64,000 nucleotides of DNA from Lutraria lutraria (GCA_964023205.1 OZ026847.1:9606652-9670651), one strand, 5' to 3'. Positions 48,859-61,459 are shown, numbered from the stretch's first letter. Notes: generated from the letters alone by a model not told the origin. Numbers and translations are program-made.

Positions 48859-48971
48859 TATTTACTATTCCATCGTAACCAGTTTTCACGACCATCTGTC
48901 CTTTACTTATTTGATAAATTTTTAACCATTTCAATATTGAATCAAAAAGGTGAATAATAAAGAAAAATAAA

Positions 48972-51863
48972 TATGTACAGTAGAAATTAAACTTAGCATG
49001 TATTTTACTCAGTATAGGCACCTATCTAAGAGGTTTCAGGGCATCTTTTCTTATGGCTAAGTTCAAGGACACATACCCCTTGAATATGTGAATCACTGGG
49101 AATGGAAAGTGTGTCTTGTACATTAACACTTCATGGTGATAACATATTTCAAGTTTCATTACAATCGCTTAAGGAATGTGGAAGAAGTTTGCTCCACCAA
49201 CTTGTGATACTGTATGCGAACGGACCAACCAACCAAACAACCGCCCTACAGAGTAAGTCCAATAAACTCCCTCTCAAAATTTGTTTGTTGGGATATAACA
49301 ACATGTATAAATAGAAAATGAAAAAAATATTAAAAGAGAACAACTTTCACTCAAATGCTTATGTTATTGTTCAAAAACAAGTTCTGAAATTCGATATTTT
49401 TTCTGTTTGTAAAGCCTATTTAAAGATAACTCTATATAAATATGAAATTAATATCATCCTAAGACAAAGAATCTAAGAAATATTGAAGAAATTATTTTCA
49501 GATTACGGAGAATTTTGCACCAAATTACCATACCACTACGTTCAAATTATCTCCCTTATTAAAAACCACAAAATTTGGTTGTGACTTTATTTTCCTGTTT
49601 TTCTGCCTCAAATCATTATTTTAACATCCTTATTAATATCCCTATCTAAAAGTCAAACATTTATTAAGCTGATTATAATCACAAAAACGATATTATGTAA
49701 AGATGTGCCTCAAGACCGTGGGAAAATTAATTTTGGATTCAAAAGTCAGTTCGAGTTGCTTCCCTTAGATGTTAAGGTAAAATACAAGGAATGTTCTTCT
49801 ACGAACAATATACGCACTATATTGGGTAATTTATCTCTAATTGTTGGTGTTAATCAATTTTTAAGAAGATTATTTAAGTAGAAGTATATGGCCTTAATAT
49901 GGCTGTAAAATGATTCATTTTAGTAAGAAACTGCGTCTAATGTACTTGAATATTCTGTACACATAAATGTTTATAGGGTATCAAATTGACATATTTCTTC
50001 CTATACATATTAAGCATATATACCTACTGTTAGTAGGTATGTGTCTGTTAAGTCTACAATAAAAACATGTTCTTTGACTGTCAGGGGTGTAGCTTGCCCT
50101 ATAATAAAATGTAGGCTTCTTTCTAAGGGGGCTTCTTTTCACCGTAGATTGCCGAAGAAGCATTCTTCAGCATTTCCCGGTGTTCTATAACCTAAAATTT
50201 TTCGCATTGTTATTTTTTTGTCAGAAAAAGTGTAGGCACGTGCCTACAGTGCCTATAGGAAGCTACGCCAGTGTATATTGATTTCTATTTGAGTCCAAAT
50301 GGAACATTCCTGAATTCAAAGTTAAAGCGTATGTCATCGTATTGTTATACCTGTCAGTGCCGTAGCATCCTATAGGCACTTGCTTAAATGTGCTTTTTCT
50401 TCTGACTGGCTATCTTTTTTCTCTAGGCTTTTATAAGCTGTGTACATGTTTGTTGGGGGTGGGTGATTAAGTGCCACTCACATTATCTGAGTAAGTAATG
50501 TCCACCAAAGAATCAGAATTGTTTTTATTATCAGATGGATAGGTGTTACTGTTTCCATTTCTCACATTATCTTTATGGTCTGCACTTCTTATATCATCAA
50601 TAACAGGTGTTGCACTATCAGTATTTTCCTATTTCCTGCACTACTTTCTTCAAATGCAGCATATGTGTTTGTAGAATTCAAGAGTGCCAAGCGCGGTTTT
50701 TGCACATTATTGAACAAAACTAAGATATTTTGCCAATAAACATATTACACCAAGTTATAACTGAACAGAGACTGTTCAACTTAGAGTGAACAATTATCAC
50801 AGATGCTGCCCATCCATCACAGGTGATCCAGTAGTATGCCCCATCAAGATTTTACATGGTGTATAAAACAAACAAACAAACAAACACACAATTTAATAGT
50901 TTAGTATTTTATAATTCACTGATATACAAAAAAATGCTTTAAAATTAAACAACATAAAATCTGATATAATAATATTTTAACAAAGTTAATATCTTAACAA
51001 ATTATTACTCTGAACAGAAAAGTGACATTTATAAATCATACAGATCTTACAATTTGAGTTAGTTTATCTTTGTATAGATATACATAACAGAATCTAGCTG
51101 TCATTGATATATCATTGTCTTCTAAATACAGTACAGCATGGCTTTAATGAATTACTTCATTATCTTCATAAAAAATGAAGTGCAGAAGAGTGTGTTATTG
51201 GAAATAGCAAAACTTCACTGTATCTGATACTCACTGTATCCGAGTTGGCAATAATTGGGATTTACTGTGTATCATGGGTAAGATAGTCCTATTTTCAACT
51301 TTGATATCATCTCAATTGTGTATTTTTGTATCAGTCATTCTATAGCATGCAATATGGCCAATTGCTAAATTGATATATTTTTTTCTTTACAAATAATATT
51401 TAAGTGTAACTGTTCTTAATTGCTCTCTTAGTTAAGAGGTATCTAAGACTGACACTCACAGTATAAGACTTTGATAAGCTCAATAACTTGACATCATGAT
51501 ATAGAAGCCAAGTGGAAATGACTGAAATCGAGAAACATTGCAAAAAATAGGTACAAAACATTTGTGCAAAATATTCAAATATGGTGCCATAGGGTTGTCC
51601 ATTATGTAATATTTGAGGGGCGTCCAATATTTAATACTTGATAAAGACTGTTGACAGATTATATGAGAAAAGATGAAAAAAGCTCAAAATGTAAGACCTG
51701 TAGATCGAAGTTGATGAACTCATCTGATCATAAAATGAAGACGACCCTTTAATGTAAAATGTTGCTTTGTGAGTTATATATGTATATATTTACACATATA
51801 ACGACCCTTCATCACAGGAGAGACATGCAGATCTAGATGGGGTCAGAACACTTGGTTCAAATA
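48972..51863. other. Intergenic DNA with dispersed repeats
   Basis: 49015-49265 resembles the bivalve-type repeat at 35430 ('tttcaagtttcattacaatc', 'gaagtttgctccacc'). 50082-50272 has hAT-like inverted ends (GGGGTGTAGCTTGCC and GGAAGCTACGCC), related to the fragment at 22927. No gene recognised. Confidence 0.5.
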
Positions 51864-52042
51864 CAGTCAAACCTGTGAACAAAGGCCACCCTTGAAAAAG
51901 ACATAATGTGGCCTTTAATGTCAGATGGCCTTTAGTTGGAGGTCATTTTGTTCTTAATAATCAATAATGGTTTTCAAAGGAATGGCCTTTATTGACAGGG
52001 TGATCATTATCTGGAAGTGGCTGATTAACACATGCTTGACTG
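51864..52042. mobile_element. Tc1/mariner-type MITE, family II, copy 2
   Basis: Ends CAGTCAAACCTGTG and CACATGCTTGACTG are flanked by TA (51862-51863, 52043-52044). The interior matches the copy at 44799 ('aacaaaggccacccttg', 'ggaggtcattttgttct'). Confidence 0.75.
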
Positions 52043-52588
52043 TATTTGCCAAGTTCGCAAGTTTAACTAGGTCATAGTTTTCCATTGCGATTGTTCATAG
52101 GTTTAATTGAATTCAAAACCTGCTTAAACCTTGCTGTGTTAAAGGGATGCCATACACACTTTATAAAGCAACTTCTTACATTAAGGGGTCGACATTAACT
52201 AAATGGCACAACAATGCAAAGACATGAGCACTGGTTAAGCATGAATGATGGTTTCTTGATAACAATAATCATGTAACGCAACATATTAGCTGTGAAACAT
52301 AATCATCAATGCTACTTATTATCAGTCATAGAAAGAATTCTGAAAAATTAATATTCAATAAGAAATAAGAGCATACAATCTTATGATTCCAAATATGGTC
52401 AATATCCACAGAAGTCATTTGTTGATCTTTTATTAATTAATGCAAACATAAACCAACACAAGTCACAAATCCTGGATTTAACATTCAAAATTATTGCCGT
52501 GTAAAATAATACTACAAAAAGGAATGAATTTCAAAATCCATTATGAGCATATTAACTCAACTTTGAGCTTGACAATATCATGATAACT

Positions 52589-52672
52589 AATTCGAGGGTT
52601 CAGCGCAACAGTGTCGTAACTCATATTGAAATAAGAACAAGTTACGACAGTGTTGCGCTGAGCCCTTGAATT
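52589..52672. mobile_element. Conserved ~80 bp hairpin element, copy 2
   Basis: 33-base arms (52589-52621 and 52640-52672) pair with three mismatches around an 18-base loop CATATTGAAATAAGAACA. That loop is the reverse complement of the loops of the copies at 6498 and 55806, so this copy is inverted. It is the best-preserved copy. Confidence 0.8.
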
Positions 52673-53469
52673 GCTGTAAATAGACAATAAAATTGTGCTG
52701 AAATAGCGGACAAGAAGGAAATCTAGATAAAAGGAATATCTATAAATACTGTGATGACCTAATTATACAAATGCTATACTATCTAGGTCAAAGGTTTTTT
52801 AAAAAGCTTAAGAAGGATCAAAATGCTACAGGATTATAATGTCTTGAAATTCATTGAATGAAGACATTTCTCAGTTTTCAGCAATTCTTCGATTAGAGGA
52901 GATCAATCATTTATGTGCTGTGGTATTTAATTTGCCCAAGACGAATTTTGCAAAATTTAATATAACTCAAAGATCAATACATAAATCTACAACTGTGCTA
53001 ACAGTGTCCTGTTCTCATGATATCTATCTTAACCTGAAAATTTAAGTCTGCATTCAGTGCATACTAGTAAAATTAAAAGATAACAGTAGTCCATTTTTGT
53101 TTACTTTTTTTAGGCTCTCCGCAAATTTTTTAAAAAGGAATCAACAGATTTGTAGGAACTGTAGTTTTAGTGAACAAACATATATTTGAGACAAGTGAAT
53201 AAAATACTGTTGTACTTTTTGCAGCAATGGGGGATTGATATTGTGATTTACAGGTAAAAATCTGACCATCAACATAAAAGTTGATTTTCAAATATGTGTC
53301 ATAAATAGAACAAAAAATATTGCTTGAAACACAAACAGTTAATAAATATAATTTTAAGTCTGTCACATGTTCACAAATAAAGAAGAAGTGTTCCCTACAG
53401 ATACAATAAATTAATAGTCAATACCCAACAATAGTTAACAGTCAAATAAATAATTCAACCAATCAAAAT

Positions 53470-53830
53470 CCATCAATAACAAGAAGAGCTTGTGAAACAC
53501 AAATGCCCCCAAAAGGCCAACTGGATAGCAAGACCTTTGACCTATTGAACTTAAAATCAATAAGGACCATCTACATGTGATGACCAACCTCCAAACCAAG
53601 TCTAAGGACCTTAGGCCAAATCGTTCTCTAGTCATTGGTCGAACAAGATTTTTGTGTTGAAAGTCACTGTGACCTTGACCTACTGACTTCAAAATCAATA
53701 GGGGTCATCTACATGTAATGACCGACCTCCCAATCAAATCTGAGGAGTGTAGGCTGAATTGTTCTCTAGTCATTGCTCGGACAAGGTTTGGTTTCAGACG
53801 GACCGACTGACATATGCAAAGAAATTATTA
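53470..53830 (-). repeat. Dispersed repeat with internal duplication, - copy
   Basis: Two tandem halves of about 150 bp share 'gaccttgacctactgacttc', 'aaaatcaataggg', 'gtcatctacatgtaatgacc' and 'tcgttctctagtcattg'. It matches 45310-45680 in the opposite orientation. This kind of unit is common in bivalve DNA (general knowledge). Confidence 0.6.
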
Positions 53831-54825
53831 TACTTAATATAATTAGATGAACCAATCAAAATCTATCAATAAATAGATCAACCAATCAAAATGTGTGTAT
53901 CAGATATTTTGATGGACTAATTTGGAGAATGGAATATGTCATTAGATTCGCTACTTAACAGAAAGAAATACAACTTTACACAATATTCTTGTGTTTTTCA
54001 AGTTTAACATTTGAAGAGGCAACTAAAAGTACCGTTATTCCCTTCAATTTGAAGAGTGCGTGAAAATGAATGGATGGATGTTTATTTTCTCAAATTAGAA
54101 GAGCTCCTCAACAAATGGATAAAAACCTACATATTTTCTCAAATGTTACCAAAAAAGTACATTTAGGCCTTTTTTTCCTTGAGTGAGGGCTGTTACATAA
54201 GAACAAAAATGTGGCAACTTGCAATATTTTAGCTTCTTTATTCATAAACAAACAACAGACCTTAATTCCAACAAACTATGCATAGATTCTTGTATATACA
54301 TAATAATTTTATCAATAAATAATTTACTATCAAGAGTGATCAAATTACTGGCTATAGTTGTCAAGGATATCACAACTTGGGTTTTCGAGGATAAACTAAT
54401 ACCACTCTAAATAAATCCATAGCACTGACTATGAATACTAAGTACATAGCTTTAAGCCTGACTATAGAAATTGGTATACATGTAGAAAATTCAGGTTGGT
54501 CACCTGTTAATTTTTTTGATTTTTTTTCTCAACTGTATAACACTGTACCAACATATGGTGGTTTTACCAGCTGTACTGGTTGCTTAAGACCCCATGCATA
54601 CATCATGATAGATGAACCAACCAACCATAAGCTAATTATAAGATTGAAACTCAAGGTGATGAGAGGCTAGTGAGTACTATTCAGACACCATAAGCACTCA
54701 ACATTGCAGCCCCCTACTTGTTACCTGGCAACCAAACCTGGGAAATTACAATCGTAACTACTCAAGCATTCCCCTCAATGAGAAATACGCCTTGTACATA
54801 AGTGTAGGGTTACAAATTTTGGTTA

Positions 54826-55033
54826 CTGTATTTTCATTTATTTTCGTTGGGCTCAATTTTCGTGGTTTTTACTAAAATGGCTATTTCGTGGGGACATAAA
54901 TTCGTGGATTTTGATTTTTGAAAAGAAATGCCGTATCTCTGCATTTAAATTCATGGGGATTTGATTTCATGGAAAAGCTTATCCACGAAATCTACGAAAT
55001 TAAATCCCCAACGAAAATTAATGATTCTACAGT
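54826..55033. mobile_element. MITE family III ('cgttggggattt'), copy 2
   Basis: Inverted relative to the copy at 11901. It contains 'gggctcaattttcgtgg', 'gacataaattcgtgg' and 'aatccccaacgaaaatta'. The ends CTG...CAG are flanked by TA (54824-54825, 55034-55035). Confidence 0.7.
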
Positions 55034-55672
55034 ATATCATTTACGGTCACTACTTTTTACAACACTAGGGACTCGTTTTCAAGAATCATTCTTAGAATGG
55101 CAGACTTTCAAAGCGGTTTATCGTTCACGATTTTCAAAAAATGGGCATCAAGTTCCCATTGAAAGAGAAACAAGTTGTTTCCATCATTGGATTATCATGG
55201 TCAGCCATGTCGGAAAGTAGCCTGTGAAAAACAACATCAATAGGTGGCCTGCCTATTATGTCCAAGGCACTTTCTTTAAACAAATGCTGAGGAGTTCTGA
55301 TTGGGAAAATACATATACTTTACATAGACTTGACTTAAATCGAAGTTTCCACAAATCAAGTCATTACGTAAGGTCAATTCATAATTAAACAAGTGGGACT
55401 ATTATAGATTGTGTACACAAACAAATGACCAACCTTGACTTTCTAACAATCCTTGTAAATACTCTAAGGATCAATTTGAATTCTAACAAAAAATGAACTC
55501 ACACAAAATCTTTAACCTGGCAATTAATATATGGCAATAAATAATTATATTTTAGAAATAAAAGAATAAAAAGTAATAAAAGCATATTTTTGTCCTGAAT
55601 TCCTTTGCCTGCAGAAAAAGAGAGTTCAGTCAATGCCATACTTTCATCAACCAAAACAAGACATCAAATATA

Positions 55673-56063
55673 CAGTACAACCTCTCCAGAGCGGCCCTCT
55701 CTTAAGCAACAACATTCCTTCAACAACAACATAATTTTTTTCCAATGCAAAATTTAACTACTAATTTATGTTCTGTCATCAAATTCTTAGAAACAATGAA
55801 CACTAATCGAGGGCTCAGCGCAACACTTATGTAACTTTTTCTTATTTCAATATGAGTTACAACACTGCTGCGTTGAGCCCTCGATCTTGTATACACTGTA
55901 AATTGATCAAAATTATTGTAATATAACTATGTTCTGGGCTGGTGGCCTAAATCATAAGTAAACATATCTATCTATCTACGAATTTTACATCTACAGAAGA
56001 AGAACTTCTCAACAACAAAATTTTGCTACTCCCAAATGATGTTGCTTTGGAAAGGTTGCACTG
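55673..56063. mobile_element. Tc1/mariner-type MITE, family I, copy 4, split by an insertion
   Basis: The ends CAGTACAACCTCTC and AAAGGTTGCACTG, with TA on both sides, match the 165 bp copy at 5115. Here the unit is about 390 bp because roughly 225 bp (about 55770-55995) interrupts it. The insert carries the hairpin copy at 55806-55885 and a 'gggctggtggcc' tail with (atct)n. Confidence 0.7.
55806..55885. mobile_element. Conserved ~80 bp hairpin element, copy 3
   Basis: 31-base arms (55806-55836, 55855-55885; ATCGAGGGCTCAGCGCAACA and its complement) surround the 18-base loop TTTTCTTATTTCAATATG. The loop differs from copy 1 at two positions. It is nested in MITE copy 4. Confidence 0.75.
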
Positions 56064-56453
56064 TAATAATAAAATAACATATCTAGCCAAGTTTACTTTC
56101 TATGCAAGATGCAAATTCCTTGAAGCAGACAAGCACTCAATGTCTTAATAACACTGAATATATCTAACTGGATTAAAGCTGGTTGTAGTAAAATAACAAT
56201 AAGAAAGTAGTAGATAGAGGTTACAATGTCATATCAGACAAGAATGATATCTATTAGGTTGAAGGGCATGAGATTTCAAGATTAACCATTTCCTTTAACC
56301 ATTATTTAAGACGTAAAAGTTAGCTAACATGTTTTCAACCTAAGACTGTGTGACATATTAAATAATAATAGAGGGTTTTGACATACATGTATATCGCATG
56401 ATAAGTATTATATCTAAAATTTATCATAGAGCTTTCTTACATAAAACAGTGTC

Positions 56454-56925
56454 TTCATGACATTAGACTAACAATAGAGTGTATTCATGATATTAAACTG
56501 ATCATGGAAAGTTTTAACATTAGAGTGTATTCATGACATTAAGCTGATCATGGAAAGTTCTAACATTAAAGTGTATTCATGACATTAAACTGATCATGGA
56601 AAGTTCTAACATTCGAGTGTATTCATGACATTAAACTTACAATGGAAAGTTCTAACATTAGTGTATTCATGACATTAAACTGATCATAGAAAATTCTAAC
56701 ATTAGAGTGTATTCATGACATTAAACTGATCATAGAAAATTCTAACATTAGAGTGTATTCATGACATTAAACTTACCATGGAAAGTTCTAACATTAGAGT
56801 GTATTCATGACATTAAACTTACAATGGAAAGTTCTAACATTAGAGTGTATTCATGACATTAAACTTACCATAGAAAATTCTAACATTAGAGTGTATTCAT
56901 GACATTAAATAGAGCTTTCTGACAT
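56454..56925. repeat. 46 bp tandem array
   Basis: About ten units of roughly 44-46 bp. Each has 'cattaaact', a 'gatcatggaaag' or 'taccatagaaaa' variant, 'ttctaacattagagtg' and 'tattcatga'. Units differ by point changes, and two subtypes (gatcat versus tacaat/taccat) alternate irregularly. Confidence 0.85.
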
Positions 56926-57190
56926 TAAATCCTATATCATACAGCTTATTATGATATAAAAAATATTTTGAGACATAGCTGATAATGACCTTAATTCTAT
57001 CATGTAACAATTCAAAAATGTATCTACTGACAACAAACAGGGAGGCATTTGATAAGTAATGGTTTATATCATCCATACAGTATTAATACTTGTACAAAGG
57101 TAACATGGAAATAATTACAATCAGATAACAAATAGAATATACAACCAGATCTACATGAATTCAAACAGTGTAAAAATATGTAACAAACAT

Positions 57191-60100
57191 CAGAGACGTA
57201 TAATACAAGAGATAGGCAACTCGTTCTTTGAGATAAGGAAATACCGGGAAATCTCGTATGCGCCGCGGGATTTCTCACGCGATCAACAACCGCAACCGTC
57301 GTCCGCCATTTTGTATCATTGAGATACGGTCTCTGTTTATCAACTTCACTTCACTAATATCGAACACTAGCTGAATGCATAAGATTTAGAAAATTATTAT
57401 TAGATCATTTAAGGGTGTGTGTGTATATATATATTATCTACATACTCGACGAGTTCATTGAAATAAACAAGTACTGTACTGAGTGGATTTGCGTTGTAAC
57501 TTGCGGTGGGTGGGGAAGGCCAGAACATCAAAACTGTACTCGCTAAAACTCGAGAACCAAATTCTGGATTTAAATAATTAAAGTTATTTTGACTTTGTTG
57601 ATACATGATTGATGGTTGCCCGAAGTTTCAATGCTCTCAGATTAGATTATATATCTTAATTTATGTTTAAACTGATGTCACCCTTAAAGTCTGATTATTC
57701 GAGTGAAATTCTAGTCCTAGCAAATACATCAAAACTGTACTCGCTAAAACCTCAGAACTATTAGTTTGATTTCTATGATTCAAGTTATTTTGACTTTGTT
57801 GATATGTGGTTGATGGTTGCCGGAAGTTTCAACACACTCAAATGAGGATAATTACCTCAGAATTCAAATCAAAATGGTTACCCTTTAAAGACTGAAAGTT
57901 TCAGTGAAATTCCTGACCGAGTCATAATATCAAAACTGTACTCGCTAAAACTCGAAAACTAAATGCTGGATTTCAAAACTTCAATTTTTTTTGACTTTGT
58001 TGATACATGATTGATGGTTGCCCGAAGTTTCAATGCTCTCAGATTAGATTATATATCTTAATTTATGTTTAAACTGATGTCACCCTTAAAGTCTGATTAT
58101 TCGAGTGAAATTCTAGTCCTAGCAAATACATCAAAACTGTACTCGCTAAAACCTCAGAACTATTAGTTTGATTTCTATGATTCAAGTTATTTTGACTTTG
58201 TTGATATGTGGTTGATGGTTGCCGGAAGTTTCAACACATTCAAATGAGGATAATTACCTCAGAATTCAAATCAAAATGGTTACGCTTTAAAGACTGAAAG
58301 TTTCAGTGAAATTCCTGACCGAGTCATAATATCAAAACTGTACTCGCTAAAACTCGAAAACTAAATGCTGGATTTCAAAACTTCAATTTTTTTTGACTTT
58401 GTTGATACATGATTGATGGTTGCCCGAAGTTTCAATGCTCTCAGATTCGATTATATATCTTAATCTATGTTTAAACTGATGTCACCCTTAAAGTCTGATT
58501 ATTCGAGTGAAATTCTAGTCCTAGCAAATACATCAAAACTGTACTCGCTAAAACCTCAGAACTATTAGTTTGATTTCTATGATTCAAGTTATTTTGACTT
58601 TGTTGATATGTGGTTGATGGTTGCCGGAAGTTTCAACCCTCTCAAATGAGGATAATTACCTCAGAATTCAAATCAAAATGGTTACGCTTTAAAGACTGAA
58701 AGTTTCAGTGAAATTCCTGACCGAGTCATAATATCAAAACTGTACTCGCTAAAACTCGAAAACTAATTGCTGGATTTCAAAACTTCAATTTTTTTTGACT
58801 TTGTTGATACATAATTGATGGTTGCCCGAAGTTTCAATGCTCTCAGATTCGATTATATATCTTAATCTATGTTTAAACTGATGTCACCCTTAAAGTCTGA
58901 TTATTCGAGTGAAGTTCTAGGCCTAGCAAATACATCAAAACTGTACTCGCTAAAACTTTAGAACTATTCGTTTGATTTCTATAATTCAAGTTATTTTGAC
59001 TTTGTTGATATGTGGTTGATGGTTGCCCGAAGTTTCAGCACTCTTAAATGAAGATATTTGCCTCAGAATTCAAATTTAAAATGGTTACGCTTTAAAGACT
59101 GAAAGTTTCAGTGAAATTCCTGGCCGATTCATAACATCAAAACTGTACTCGCTAAAACTTGAGAACTATTAGCTTTATTTCTATAATTCCATTATTTTAG
59201 ACTGTGATAATGTGTGATTGATGGTTGCCCGAAGTTTCAACACTCTCAAATGAGGATATTTGCCTCAGAATTAAAATATAAATTGGCTACCCTTTAAAGA
59301 CTGAAAGTTTCAGTTAAATTCTAGGCCGGGTCATAACATCAAAACTGTAGTCGCTAAAACTTGAGAACTTATGGTTTGATTTCTTTAATTTCAGTATTTT
59401 AGACTTTGATAATCTGTAATTGATGGTTGCCAGCAGTTTCAACACTTAAATGAGGATATTTGTCTCGGAATTCAAATTTAAAATGGTTAATTACCCTTTA
59501 AAGAATGAAAGTGAAATTCAATGCCAAATAACAACATCTGTCTAGAAACCTGTAGCTGCTAAAATTTGAGAACTGTTAGGCTGGTGTTAGCTTGATTTCT
59601 CTAATTCCAGTATTTTAGACTGCGATAATCATATTTTTTATCAGACATTGAGACTTTGCGAAAAGGTTAAAACATGTCTGACAAGCTTGAAACTTCCGTC
59701 AGGGAATAGAAATATGTCATAAAACACACATACACACACACACACACCACGCACACACAGTATAGAAATATATCAATATATTTTGTCTGTTTTAATGTAT
59801 ATTCTTTGAAATATTTAATTTCAGCCCTTGAAACTAAAAAATGTGTTTATTCTATACAAGAAAAGTTAAATATATATTATTCTACTGATTTATTTGACAC
59901 CTGTAGTTTTTCAAGTAAACTTCGTGATTTATTGGGTATTTCTTTTTCGCAAACACATTGTTGTTTTTAAATAATTGATTTTTCATTCTTGAATGTTATC
60001 TGATTGTACACATATATTAGTCTTGAAGTGTCACGCATGTCAGCTGTAATAAACAATGCATGACCATAAAACTTTTGGTGACACATGTTTCTGATGATAT

Positions 60101-61115
60101 CTATGGACCCATACTCTTCTGGGACCAGTAATTCCCTTGATTGCATAATCCCTAATATGGTAAACAAAACAAATTTTCACACAAGATAGCCACTTGATGT
60201 TAACTTCAAAGGCCTGACAAAATAACAAAATGTATGACATTGAAAAAAAAACTACCGGGGGTAAAATCATATTTTTTTTCAATATGGCTCATGTTGATAT
60301 TAATAATATTATACGATGACATATTAATAGATAAGCAACTCGCCGAACATCTATATGCAGCATTAGTTACAAAATTCCACAAAAAATAAGAAAATCCATA
60401 GATCTGTTATCTTTAAGATGATTCAGCCATACATGTTTTTTTGGTGACATTGTCAGTTTCCAACTGTTGTTTGTTGGAAACAGATTAATTGTTTCCATAA
60501 TCGGTATATTCACCAAAAGTAATCTTAAATCTAGACATTCGTCATGCCATGAGAGAAAGTCTGAGGAAGACGTGATGTAAGTACTAGTGTTACTCAGAAA
60601 ATAAATTACAAAGACAGAGAAAAAATATAATTGGCAACTGCATGTCGTGTTTATATAAGGACAATATACCAACTTCACACCTTCAAAAATAAGTGAGAGG
60701 TGTTGACTGATGAACAATGAATGAGGTCTATAAATTTCATTTTTTAAGGAAATTATTTTATGTCGCTAAACAGAATAATCCACATTGTACACAAGCATCA
60801 ATAAAACATCGGTCATATTGTATAGTCGAAAACAGCATAGATATATTGAAGACCCTAAATTCTGACAGCTATGGATCAACATCTCTATAATATTAAATAT
60901 TATTATAAGTCTTTTTGTTTTCGATAATGTCACTCGCATGCCCTTTCCGAATTGCCATTATTTATATATACTGTATAATCGACAACACTATCCGGACTCG
61001 TACCGTGTAGACGTACTATATACCGAACTGAGCGATCACGCTAAATATCGCGATTGACATACGAGATATTGGGAGATTTCGAGTAGTTGCCTATCTCTTG
61101 TATTATACGTCTCTG
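57191..61115. mobile_element. 3.9 kb inverted-repeat element carrying a satellite array
   Basis: Perfect 31 bp terminal inverted repeats (57191-57221 and 61085-61115; outer end CAGAGACGTATAATACAAGA) are flanked by a 7 bp direct duplication CAAACAT (57184-57190 and 61116-61122). Inside are a CpG-rich left segment with CCGCCATTTTG (57303-57313), a ~200 bp-monomer tandem array (57527-59620), a (CA)n run (59723-59760) and about 1.3 kb of AT-rich DNA. No transposase is recognisable, so it is non-autonomous. The superfamily is uncertain: hAT would give 8 bp and Mutator about 9. Confidence 0.85.
57527..59620. repeat. Satellite-like array of ~200 bp monomers in a two-monomer higher-order unit
   Basis: The phrase TCAAAACTGTACTCGCTAAA recurs about every 200 bp from near 57527 to 59127, and in decayed form near 59337 and 59542. 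Type A monomers have 'gatacatgattgatggttgc' and 'tttaaactgatgtcaccctt'. Type B monomers have 'gatatgtggttgatggttgc' and 'aatgaggataattacctcag'. They alternate A-B four times (period about 403 bp, near identical), then two or three diverged B-like units trail off at the right. Confidence 0.9.
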
Positions 61116-61291
61116 CAAACATGTACAAAATGTGTATCAAAAGCAACAAACGTACAACCAATATGTGCATAATTAAAGCAATAACATTTTCTGAAGAAAT
61201 AAAGCCACACAAAGGCCAGTTTCTCTTGAATTTCTTGACATAGTAGAAAAGAGGAAATGTGTAGTGGAAATGAACTTTCTTGATTCATACA

Positions 61292-61459
61292 GAAACCACA
61301 GGGGTCTGTTAATATGACCTTTCTTGATTTACTGAAACCACAGGGGCCCATTACTAAAATCTTTCTTGATTTACTGAAACCACAGGGGCCCATTACTATA
61401 ATCTTTCTTGATTTACTGAAACCACAGGGGCCCATTACTATAATCTTTCTTGACTAACT
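61292..61459. repeat. 42 bp tandem array, four units
   Basis: Four consecutive 42 bp units starting GAAACCACAGGGGCCCATTA and ending 'tttcttgatttact'. The first and last units differ slightly. Because 42 is a multiple of 3, frames through it stay open and give a 14-residue repeat on the minus strand; I do not take this as coding. Confidence 0.85.

Noticed and set aside
56454..56925. Direct repeats that could look like a CRISPR array
   Set aside because: Units are contiguous with no unique spacers, and the context is a eukaryotic intergenic region.
61103..61435. Minus-strand open frame with a 14-residue Cys-containing repeat
   Set aside because: It comes from the 42 bp tandem array, whose length is a multiple of three, and it runs into the terminal repeat of the mobile element.
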